A model generated the notes under the pieces. The model was not told the DNA's origin and did no database searches. It was given only the letters and a program-made list of their open reading frames with translations. A stretch of DNA of 64,000 bases from positions 19,132,709 through 19,196,708 of the forward strand of contig NC_135565.1 in assembly GCF_964340395.1 (NCBI RefSeq). The letters are read 5' to 3'. The first letter of the stretch is position 1. Every line of letters begins with the position of its first letter. The position numbers were made by a program, and so were the translations under genes. Shown piece after piece: positions 23,801-31,933 of this stretch. This DNA comes from Glandiceps talaboti (taxonomy: Eukaryota > Hemichordata > Enteropneusta > Spengelidae).

Positions 23801-26800
23801 CATACAACATGATACATTTTATCTCACTTTGAACAAAAATTAACATCACTGTCAGATGAAACAAGGAATTTTCAAACACAAAACTAACTGTATCTATGTG
23901 TTCACAACTGAGAACATCGTGCTACCGTCTTGTTCGGTAGTATTTTTGGCTACGTGAAGAAAAATGTTTGAGATTAAAATAATTACACTGACAAAAGCAT
24001 GATTTGGGAAAAATTAAAAGGATAAGGGCGATTTTAAACTTGAAGACATGTGCTGTCGTGACATTGAATGATCGTGATGTAATCCTGTATTTTCTTTTCG
24101 AATGCCTACAACTTGGCTTGCGAATAGTATAAATTTCGTTGCGTTCTTTGTTCTTTTGTCAGTGCCACCGTTTACACCTAGTGACGATCCCGATCCAGAA
24201 TTACTGAAGTGTGCTATTCAGAAATTATCAACATCTCGATTTCCCAGAATTCATCTAGATTGTGATGAAAATCGTATTAACCAGGTAGGTACTCATTACA
24301 AGCACTTACTTGATCTTATAAAGGCCAGGGATTCTATCTCAGGTCCTCGCCTTTTTTAAGTATTATGTTGTCAGCGAAGCCACAAGGCTTACCACAGACC
24401 ACTATAGTGGTCTGAACGCTTACATGCGATTATGACCTGTACCATTATGACCTGGACCACTTTGCTAAAAGAACACTTTGCTAAAAAAAAAATTGGTTAA
24501 GGTTACCCGACCCCGCCTAGTTTTTCATCCCGACCCTAAACGGTTTTTTTTTATGTATTCGAGAAAAAAATGGCGAAAATCGTGAAGTCTCGCAAGAAAT
24601 AATGGATGCGGAAACTGACATGAGCTTAAAAGACAATATAAAACTGTTCTTCCAATCTGTAATGGCTGTACATCTGATGAGAAGAAACCTTTGGCAATAA
24701 CATAGAGTCCATATGGAAAACAACGGAAAACATAACCAGGATTGATGCAATATTGCTAATGAAATTAGAAACCAGCAATTATCTATTCATGTCGTGTTTT
24801 ATAGGAGTCCGTGGTTTGAACTCGGAAGTCAAAGCGAACTAGTTCTCCTATCAAAGTACAAATATAGACTTATTAAATGGACAATGCATTATTTTATTAT
24901 TTAATAGCCTAGTTTTACTTTCTGTCTCTATAATACCACAATCTTCGTAGGGGATAAGTCGTTAGGTCAACGCTCGCTCAGAGATAGATTTAGATTAATA
25001 TTGTAAAGTTAAAGTTTAGGTTTCCAGGACAAGGTACTCATAGGACATTGCATGAATGTTTTAATTTTAAAGATTTGATGGCAGTTTTCAAAAAGTAAAG
25101 ACAAATTTAATACTTAAGAAGCATTGAAACTTACAAGCCAACGAAAGTATGCCACCACACAATACATACATACATACATACATACATACATACATACATA
25201 CATACATACATACACATACATACATACATACATACATACATACATACCTACCTACCTACCTACCTACATACATACATACATACATACATACATACATTGT
25301 ACATACATACATACATACATACATACATACATACATACATACATACATACATACGTACATACACACATGCATTGAATGAGGTTGGAAAACTAATTACTTA
25401 TTCACCATTATTTGTTAGAAAGATATGCGATCAACAAAGTACATTATAAACTAAGAAATTATACAATAGTGGGCTTATGATTATTTGCCGAATTTGCATA
25501 TCCAAATTTACATATCAAAATGTACATACCATATGTATGCATAGATAATATTCAACGTTCTATAACGTCACCTGAAATGTGTGCACTTTATAATCGATTT
25601 AAGCATTTACTTCTTTACTTCTGCTTCCTCTATGTAGGTATTTCCCAAAGCAGTCACAGACTTGGATCGTCATCAAAGATATTACCAGCACATATATCCA
25701 GGTGACAACAGTACTTATATCAACGGAAGCTCGGACTGTTTCTATGACAACACGTACTGTATGGAAGATATAAAACCATTCACAATGGCCCATCAACTTG
25801 ACATTCCTCTAGACTCGACTCAAGTTCCCAGAATCAAGATGGAGGCGGATTATGAACCCGAAGAGTTGGTGGAATCTGAATCTGATTTCTCGGACGATCA
25901 TGGAGAAACTGTCGATAATTTGATGTCACCAGCGTCGCCAATGGCTCTACATGAAGTACCCCTGAAGAGGAGGGGCCGTCCCCCGAAACCCCGGACATTC
26001 CAACCGAAGAAACGTGAGTTGTATTATTCTCAGAGCCTATCAGTGACTTGTTTTTTTGTGTGTGAATGGGTGGAAACAGAAAATGTTCTCTGTTGTTAGA
26101 AAATAACGTATCGGTGTGTTAGAGCTAACCTCTGTTATAGCGAGCAGGTACTTATGTAATGGTAATGGACTATCATAAGTCATGGTGGATTATGGAGACA
26201 TTTTCTGAACTCATAGCAGATATTTGGTTTACAAATATATAGTATGATTGGAAGGATCTATCATTAGCTGTTCTGATTGATGTTTAGAGTACGATGTATT
26301 ATTGCTAGACATCTCTTTAGGAACATGAAGAAATACTAATTAGTTAAATACATTCTTCTATATTGAAACAGAAATTTGAAATATATTTTCAAATATGTGT
26401 AAATTTATAACATGTCACGCTAAGAACAAACGAATTATATTATTGTGGATCTCTTCAAAAGTCTACATTTTCGATTTAAGTGTAAAATCATTATGTTGTG
26501 CAGGGTGAACCATGAATGTATTATGTTGAGGTCCACTGATTACCTTATAATTACAACATGGTACAATTTTTTGTAATTACAGAGAAGAAACGACATCCTA
26601 TTTTGTGGAAGTTCCTCCTTGATAGTCTGAATGACCCTGCGATGTCAGAATGTTTGACCTGGGTCAACAAGGAAGACGGTTTATTTCGTTTTGTGTCCAA
26701 CAATAAAGAAGACATTGCTCGGAAATGGGGCGAGAGCAAGGGCAACCGGAAGTTAATGACGTATCAAAAGATGGCGCGTGCACTTAGGGATTATGGGAAA

Positions 26801-26899
26801 AAGGGCATCATCCGGAAACATCGACGACGACTTCACTACATATTCTTCCCAAAGTACATTTCAATGGACGAAAACAGTAACTTTTCAGAACTGACATAG
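17306..26899 (+). CDS. Pointed-domain, AT-hook, SPI-class ETS transcription factor (5 exons)
   Basis: Coding exons are 17306-17465, 21160-21375, 24163-24284, 25638-26013 and 26583-26899. All are bounded by AG and GT, and the phases (1, 1, 0, 1) join to 1191 nt, or 396 residues. The ATG sits in a GCC-ATG context with an in-frame stop 28 bases upstream. Residues 54-122 form a PNT/SAM domain (DPHTW start). Residues 230-260 are acidic, and 277-285 read RRGRPPKPR, an AT-hook-like motif. Residues 295-380 are the ETS DNA-binding domain with recognition-helix arginines 357 and 360. The ETS helix [20 protein letters not shown] has the marks of the SPI class (PU.1, Spi-B, Spi-C), with DYG where most ETS classes have YYY. 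Known SPI proteins lack a Pointed domain, whereas ELF3/ESE proteins combine Pointed with an AT hook. The protein should act in the nucleus on GGAA sites. A polyadenylation signal lies at 26929-26934. The main doubt is whether all five exons are spliced together in the animal. Confidence 0.85.
17857..17985. repeat. (CAGT)n-(CAAT)n microsatellite
   Basis: About 30 bp of CAGT followed by about 100 bp of CAAT. It is open in frame but not coding. Confidence 0.95.
18735..18902. repeat. About 42-bp unit, four tandem copies
   Basis: The block CAGACGATAAAATGTGGCA recurs at about 18758, 18798, 18841 and 18884. An inverted partial unit (ATCGTCTGGCT) lies at about 18600-18611. Together they resemble the subterminal repeats of a DNA transposon remnant lying just left of the family B element. 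Confidence 0.7.
18919..19314. mobile_element. Long-inverted-repeat MITE, family B
   Basis: An element of about 396 bp with arms of roughly 130 bp. The outer ends read AATTTCACACTACCGTTCAG on the left and, inverted, CTGAACGTAGTTGTGAAATT on the right. Inner blocks such as CTTTAAGATAGCAAG and CTTGCTATTGAAGTG also pair. There is no transposase. It could fold into a long hairpin. Confidence 0.75.
19897..20209. mobile_element. MITE-like element with poly-G and poly-C subterminal tracts
   Basis: It is bounded by inverted AGGGGAGAACCATTTGAT (19897-19914) and ATCAAATGGTTCTCCCCT (20192-20209). Each is followed inward by a G run (19919-19933) or a C run (20177-20188). Length is 313 bp, with no coding sequence of its own. 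Confidence 0.7.
20259..20362. repeat. 104-bp foldback element
   Basis: The arms TCAAACTGACACACATTGATA (left) and the inverted counterpart at 20344-20362 pair across a GC-richer centre with its own small hairpin near TGGTGTGGACCTGCACCAC. Confidence 0.55.
20730..20873. repeat. (TA)n and (GTT)n microsatellites
   Basis: A TA run of about 90 bp (20730-20819) is followed after a few bases by a GTT run (20835-20873). Confidence 0.95.
21160..21375 (+). CDS. ETS gene exon 2: Pointed (PNT/SAM) domain (residues 54-125)
   Basis: It starts after TGTCTACAG and ends at GGAAAACAG|GTAAGG. The exon is almost exactly the domain. It opens with [17 protein letters not shown], passes through the hallmark [15 protein letters not shown] (compare the G-x-x-LC-x-x-x-x-x-DF pattern of ETS-1, ERG and GABPA), and ends with FHHLQCW. 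Such domains mediate self-association or partner docking. Phase 1 in and phase 1 out makes this a symmetric, shuffle-compatible exon. Confidence 0.9.
22100..22487. mobile_element. Long-inverted-repeat MITE, family B
   Basis: About 388 bp with arms matching 18919-19314. The left block is CCGTTCAGCTTTTCTGTTTG and the inverted right block is CAAACAGAAAAGCTG. Arm-to-arm identity is still high, so it inserted fairly recently. Confidence 0.75.
23310..23470. mobile_element. MITE, family D, truncated copy
   Basis: It starts with CAATAGGGAACTTGCAAA and shares GATCAATTCATAGTTACC-type sequence, but loses the left-middle part. It ends in a decayed right region directly before the next full copy. Confidence 0.6.
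23474..23711. mobile_element. MITE, family D, copy 3
   Basis: A full-length element with both terminal repeats (AATAGGGAACTTGCAAA and TTGCAAGTTCCCTATTG) and the GAGCATGCTCAGTC block. It sits head to tail with the truncated copy on its left. Confidence 0.85.
24163..24284 (+). CDS. ETS gene exon 3 (residues 126-166)
   Basis: The acceptor is TTTTGTCAG and the donor is AACCAG|GTAGGT. It begins with [20 protein letters not shown] and has no named domain. It acts as a proline/acid-rich linker after the Pointed domain. Phase 1 in and phase 0 out fits its neighbours exactly, which is the main support for the call. Confidence 0.75.
24285..25637 (+). other. ETS gene intron 3
   Basis: 1.35 kb, mostly unique AT-rich sequence plus the ATAC microsatellite at 25162-25365. 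Confidence 0.7.
25162..25365. repeat. (ATAC)n microsatellite
   Basis: About 200 bp of ATAC with a short CTAC block in the middle. It is open in frame on both strands and not coding. Confidence 0.95.
25638..26013 (+). CDS. ETS gene exon 4: acidic region and AT-hook-like motif (residues 167-291)
   Basis: It runs from TATGTAG|GTATTT to GAAGAAAC|GTGAGT. After a Tyr-rich stretch ([12 protein letters not shown]) comes a serine/acid-rich block ([18 protein letters not shown]) that could serve as an activation or PEST-like region. The basic [10 protein letters not shown] sequence follows, a GRP-core AT-hook that would touch the minor groove of AT-rich DNA next to the ETS site. Confidence 0.85.
26014..26582 (+). 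other. ETS gene intron 4
   Basis: 569 bp of unique AT-rich sequence with no repeat or exon recognised. Confidence 0.75.
26583..26899 (+). CDS. ETS gene exon 5: SPI-class ETS domain and C-terminus (residues 292-396)
   Basis: The acceptor is GTAATTACAG. The ETS fold is complete: a first helix with [10 protein letters not shown], then [11 protein letters not shown], then the longer SPI-type loop before IARKWG. The recognition helix is [14 protein letters not shown], and the C-terminal wing is [10 protein letters not shown]. Only about 12 residues follow the domain before TAG. Confidence 0.95.
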
Positions 26900-26928
26900 A
26901 ATATTTCAAGCGTAAAGAGTTGATTGGG

Positions 26929-26934
26929 AATAAA
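26929..26934 (+). terminator. Polyadenylation signal AATAAA of the ETS gene
   Basis: The canonical hexamer lies 30 bases after the stop codon. It would give a very short 3' UTR unless later sites are used. Confidence 0.55.
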
Positions 26935-28080
26935 CATTGCCCTTTTAAGAAAAAAATATATCTATATCAGGAAAGCACACAGTATATTTTGTTGAAATGA
27001 GTCGACGCAGCAGACTACACATATGAGAACAAAAGTTGCGAACGATATGAGCACGAATCCTGAACAAGGAATTCCACTGGACCAAATCAAATAGTCTCGG
27101 TATATTATTAACCAGGATATCTACATTTTTATCGTTTAATGTTCATCAAGATATGAACAATTTTTAACAGCAGAACACATAAATGCTTTTCAAAATATCA
27201 AAATACAGGACGTCTGTTTCTTTGTACGTTTAAGTTTCCTTTCCACATGTTCTGTATATCAGCTGTATGTATCAGACTTCAGTTTCATCCGCCTGTCGTT
27301 CTTATCACCATGGATATGCTTTACATTTAAGATGAGAATATCAGCGCACCTGTCTCAATCTCTACCTTATAGAGGAAACATTCCAAATAGGCAAGGTGAC
27401 CGAGAAATGTTTAAATGGCACATGCTGAGTTTATAAGCTGTTTATTCAAGAGAAAATACTTAATAAAACCTCGAATCAATTGAACTATACTTAATATAAT
27501 ACTAATGTCTATGCATGCCTTCTATGGCATTACAGTCAATTGTCGTCTGCCACTGCTTTCAGCTGTTAATTGTATAGTATGGATTTCCTCGACATTTTGT
27601 ATACGTATACGGACTCACTGGATCGTTTATGCTGTCTTAATGCCAAATAAGTTTTGTCAATTTTAGAGATGGTTAAATATGCTTCAGTAATTAGAGTACT
27701 GCGAGTATGTGGGTGCAATATTTACCCCAAACACATATAAACTCAGCTTGTGCATCTTTAATGTTATATGATTGAATGTACAATGTATATGCAAATGAAA
27801 TATCGACAAGTGGATATATATAGTTTGCAGCATAACAAACGAATGCTATTATATAAGTACGTAATATTTTTATAGCCAAAAATTAGTCTTCAGCAATAAA
27901 ATATATTTGGGTATTAAAAAAAATGTCGACGTTATGGTATTACTGTTCTTGTCGAACGAATTAAGATAAACTGCGAAGTTCAATAAACACATTACTACAA
28001 CGCTTTTACTGCAGAACAAACCACATCAAGTCGTGAGTTGAATAGCTGGTAAACGATAGCTTAATACCACCTTTATAACG

Positions 28081-28245
28081 TACAGTCCGTTTCATGTTAG
28101 CGTTCACTGCCTCTGCTTCATACAACCGTGCAGAAACCAATGAGAAACTGCACATGCTAGACTTTAAGATCGCAAGATTGAATGAGTACATTTTCTTGCT
28201 ACATTTTGTTTAAATGAAATGAACTAATATTCCACCATATGCAGA
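28081..28245. mobile_element. Family B MITE, left arm only
   Basis: It shares ATACAACCGTGCAGAAACCA, CTTTAAGATCGCAAGATTGA and the CTACATTTTGTTTAAATGAA block with the other family B elements. No inverted right arm follows, so it is truncated. Confidence 0.6.
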
Positions 28246-28504
28246 CACCCCAACTGCTTCAGACTGCAAAGATAATCCAAACACAGATTCACAAACGTAT
28301 CTTTACAAATTCCAATATTTAGGAAATCTAAAATCATAATACACCCTAAATCCTGCGAATGTTTGTGTGAATAAAGTGATATGGAATATAATATGTAAAT
28401 GAAGCACAATACAATAATACAATAAAATTTTGGCTTTGCATAATGGCACCATGACGCGAACGTTGCGTCTCCTTTTTCGAGTAAATAAATTCTCTCCTGT
28501 CGTT

Positions 28505-28590
28505 CCGCCCTCACCGGCCTCCTCTCTCCCGACGTGAGTGGATGTGTGATGGCGCCCCGTCACGGCGTACCCTACAGACTACTTTTTATG
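28505..28590. repeat. Short dispersed repeat, family E
   Basis: The block around GTCACGGCGTACC and TACAGACTA, preceded by GATGTGTGAGGGCG-like sequence, recurs at 33912-33990 and 53819-53900. It is about 80 bp, relatively GC-rich, and of unknown type. Confidence 0.5.
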
Positions 28591-28842
28591 GTAATAGCGA
28601 TATCACAACTGGGATAAATTTGTCTAAAATAAACCAAGATAATCCTGTTTGGGTCACTGTCTGATTATTTTAAAAGCTATATAGGTGTAAACGAAGTACA
28701 ACCATAGAAAAGAACTATTTAACACCCCCCCCCCATCCGACGTGAGATGTGTACGGCGCTGTTATATGTGTTACACTGCAGCTGTTAATTGATGCTATGA
28801 TACATAAGAAGCATTGTGTAATTAAAAGTGTGTCTCTTTTCA

Positions 28843-28996
28843 GTGTTTGCTTGTTTGTTTGTTTGTTTGTTTGTTTGTTTGTTTGTTTGTATGTATGTAA
28901 GTATGTATGTATGTATGTATGTATGTATGTATGTATGTATGTATGTATGTATGTGTGTGTGTGTGTCTGTCTGTGTGTGTGTGTGTGTGTGTGTGT
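28843..28996. repeat. (TTTG)n-(TATG)n-(GT)n microsatellite
   Basis: Three simple-sequence blocks in series, about 150 bp in all. Confidence 0.95.
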
Positions 28997-29399
28997 TGAA
29001 ATTGTCACTGTCTGGCGAAAACGTTTCTAAATGCTGTTAGCACTTTAAGTTACTTAATGCTAGGTACTTCTGATCTGAAATGGCACTTACTTCAAAACTA
29101 CATTACGGAAACTGTAGACAAGTTTCTTTTACACTTTAGTATTTTCGAAAATCCCATTTCGCTGGAGGAAGTAACAGAGGCTGTCACATGTACGTATACC
29201 TCCTCAAGTATGATTTGTGAGAAATCGGGGTTTGGCCTTAAGCAATAGTTGTGTCATCGATTACACCATTCATACCTGTCTTGATTACAAAATATTAAGT
29301 TACGTAATATTTATTTTATATGTCTGATACATTTTTTTGTAAAGCTCTTCCCTCATTGTTATTTTCGGTATTATTATTAGTATAGATCTCACTTTGCCA

Positions 29400-29662
29400 A
29401 GATTTGCCAATGAGTCACACCTTAGCTTGCCAATGAGTCACGCCGTGCCAGGTCTCATCACTTTGCCAAGACTTGCCAATGAGTCACGTCTTAGTTTGCC
29501 AATGAGTCACGCCGTGCCAGGTATCTGACAGTTTGTGTTAATATAATGCATTGATGGCATAACACATTACATGTAACCTTGAGCAATATCATCTGTGCTA
29601 CGTACAACGAACTTCTTACGTTGTTTGGAGATTATGATCATTACGGTTGCACCCAGCTTTTC
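29400..29662 (+). mobile_element. LTR-like segment at the left edge of duplicated unit 1
   Basis: It aligns with 49705-49935, which directly follows the BEL/Pao integrase remnant, so it is likely a 5'-truncated solo LTR of the same family. It contains four TGAGTCA (AP-1-type) sites at 29411, 29434, 29480 and 29503, within two partial copies of a GCCAATGAGTCACGCCGTGC unit. Homology between the two tandem units begins here. The LTR identity is inferred, because only one LTR sits beside pol sequence. Confidence 0.5.
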
Positions 29663-31381
29663 CAAATAGTATGTCACAGTTACCCGGGCCTTCTAGTTTT
29701 GGGGACAAAATAAAAATCATTATTTATTCTTACATTTCGCCATCACATATTTATGAAAAGACGTATGTACAAGTTGAACACAAATATTGATCATACGACA
29801 CACAAGCCAGGTTGAACGTGCTTGAAACAAAATACACGTTTTTTATATCCTGGTTGTTCTATTGTTACAAAGTATATAACTGTATCATAAACACAGTAAT
29901 TGTATCTAGGTTACCCGACCGTGTGAGGTCTAATTGATTAATGAGATAGTAATACGAGCTAGACCATGTTATTACTTGTAATTAAGTGAATGTTGCAAGT
30001 GTCACTACAAGTGATAAATCACAACTTTTAATGAATTCAGCCTTAGTAGGAAAGGGTATTTTCAAAATAGATTATCTCTGAAATAAATTAACTGTAGTTC
30101 ATAAACACTTCCTATATAAGGAAAAGAATTGAAGTTTACTGTAAACATGTTATTTACTAACCATATTTGTATTACGGAATGAAGATTTAGATTTGAATAA
30201 AATGTGAATGTTGGGTGTATGCTAATAAGCTACTTTACAGGGAGAGATCTTGTGGGGCAGCGAGGAGAGCAACACGTCTTTAACTTACGGTAACTGATCT
30301 GCGTCGTAGTAGGAATACTACGGAGAACTAATTGTTTCGATCTAGTCTGGACTGCTGTAAGTGAAGGAAAACGAATCCAAAGCTCTCGTATTGTTGGTTC
30401 AAGCATACACCTTCTTCACCAAAAAGTAATATAATTTTGTGTGCTTGTGAGTTTTTCCCCTGAATACGTGTCCTGAGATTCTGGTACCTCTTAACTGTGT
30501 GCGTCTGAAGTTACAACTTGAATTTGGTCAATAACTATCAACACCAAAGACAAGTCTGTAGCACTATATCACGACGTGTCTACTTCATTGGTTCTACGGC
30601 GACGAAAGCAGCAGTCAAACATTCCAATATTTATACAAACGCCCTCCCAGGTTGTATTGACCTAGCTAGTTATGTATGATTTATTTATTTAACCTTTGAC
30701 CTTTGACTTGTTATTTTGTATCTATTTATTTAGCACTCTGTATTTTTTCTTTAAGTTCACGTTTAAGTGACTTATAAGTCCATTTGGCTAGGAGGTTTTA
30801 ATATTCACTTTCTTGGGAGATTGTACTAAAGATATGTAATTTAACACTTCATGTCACTGTAGTAAAAAAATACTAATTATTACTAGCTAATAGATTAGTA
30901 TGAAATATTCACCCATAAAAATCATTGTTCAGTTCCCGTTCTTGGATGCATTCAAATGCAACCAATACCACTACGATATCCCTCTACGGTTTCCCAAGTT
31001 TTTATATAATATTGAGGATGGTGTATTATTTTCTTCAAAATGGACAACTCAAACATCACGCAGTAGAAATGTTAGACAATATTACAGTTATTCAGGAGTC
31101 GTGTCATGACGAATGCACTGATTTGTTGTTGTACTTGTGATAAAATTTACCGGTATCTATAGTGTAAAAAACTTTTTTTTTTGATTTCCACTTGTATGGA
31201 GAATACACTTATTCGTAGCACCATTATTCGATAGTTCGTATCCGCGGATTCCCTGGTATAATTCCAGGCAAAGTTACGCATCCCTGTGCTCCGGCCAGTC
31301 AAAATGACCAACCGTTGTTGCTGGCGACTGTAACTATCGTCACTCTATCTACTTTTAAAATTCGATGAGTAATGCATATAT
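29663..31381 (+). other. Upstream region of NRF-like gene copy 1
   Basis: It is collinear with 49936-51242 upstream of copy 2, apart from a SINE-like insertion in copy 2. Near 30955-30985 is a block (CCAATACCACTACGATATCC) resembling the tRNA-like head of that SINE in reverse, so an older SINE relic may be present in both units. The reading frames here are not supported as genes. Confidence 0.55.
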
Positions 31382-31443
31382 CACGTGATCGACAATGGTG
31401 ACCTACAGACTTAAATGTAAAGGTGGAGTGTCGTCTGACGTCA
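31382..31443 (+). promoter_or_regulatory. NRF copy 1 promoter: E-box and CRE
   Basis: CACGTG at 31382-31387 and TGACGTCA at 31436-31443 lie 54 bp apart, with the CRE 125 bp before the ATG. Where copy 2 has a TATATAAA box, copy 1 reads TAAATGTAAA, so the TATA element is weakened or lost. No transcription start is known from the sequence. Confidence 0.45.
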
Positions 31444-31560
31444 GTGACCTCTTCGCCGTCAAGTGAGAGGGAGGAGAGCCGTCAACAGACACGAGTTCAC
31501 AGTCACTATTTCAATTCCAGTCAATTGTCTGCGTTATCATCATACCAGAAGATATATATA

Positions 31561-31933
31561 ATGGCGATCGACCATTTGTGTTTCGTTTTATTTACCATAC
31601 TGCCTTTCGCAACGACCCAATTTATTCTACCGAGGAATATGATCGGGAATGAAATGGCGGCATCAGAAGAAACGATGCGAATACTCGCCATGCAGAATGA
31701 CGAAACACTTATGAATGCTGTACACTTGACAGCGGCACAACACCTCGCCGGTACACCTGATCTAGAATTGAAAATTGATGAAAGACCGAACACCACGGTG
31801 TCAACAACGGTTCCTGCAAACACAACGGTGTTACCATTAATTCCTCTAACTTACTACGCCAGTCATGCCTGTATTAATGATACCATGCAGTTTTTGTCAG
31901 ATGCTATCAACAAGAAATCATATGCAATCAAAA
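31561..31933 (+). CDS. NRF copy 1 exon 1 (residues 1-124)
   Basis: It begins [20 protein letters not shown], a cleavable signal peptide. The Thr-rich linker [15 protein letters not shown] holds possible N-glycosylation sites. The exon ends in the start of the NRF domain ([20 protein letters not shown]). This ATG was chosen because it gives the signal peptide and is conserved in copy 2. Copy 1 also stays open upstream without another ATG. Confidence 0.9.

Larger units (their letters stand above)
21376..24162 (+). other. ETS gene intron 2
   Basis: It is 2.8 kb long and holds one family B MITE (22100-22487) and a family D MITE with a second partial copy beside it (23310-23711). Nothing else was recognised. 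Confidence 0.7.
26935..29400. other. Intergenic region between ETS gene and duplicated units
   Basis: No gene recognised. It contains one arm of a family B MITE (28081-28245), a short dispersed repeat at 28505-28590 and a TTTG/TATG/GT microsatellite (28843-28996). Confidence 0.65.

Noticed and set aside
17306-26899. Calling the ETS gene ELF3/ESE or SPDEF because of Pointed plus AT hook
   Set aside because: The recognition helix and the loop before IARKWG are SPI-type, with DYG instead of YYY. I therefore gave no gene symbol.
30900-31140. Conserved open frames upstream of both NRF copies (also 50741-50950)
   Set aside because: Conservation is explained by the recent duplication. There is no domain or splice partner, and part resembles a SINE head in reverse.
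31423-31560. N-terminal extension of NRF copy 1
   Set aside because: The frame is open but starts only at a GTG. The ATG at 31561 gives a signal peptide and is shared with copy 2.
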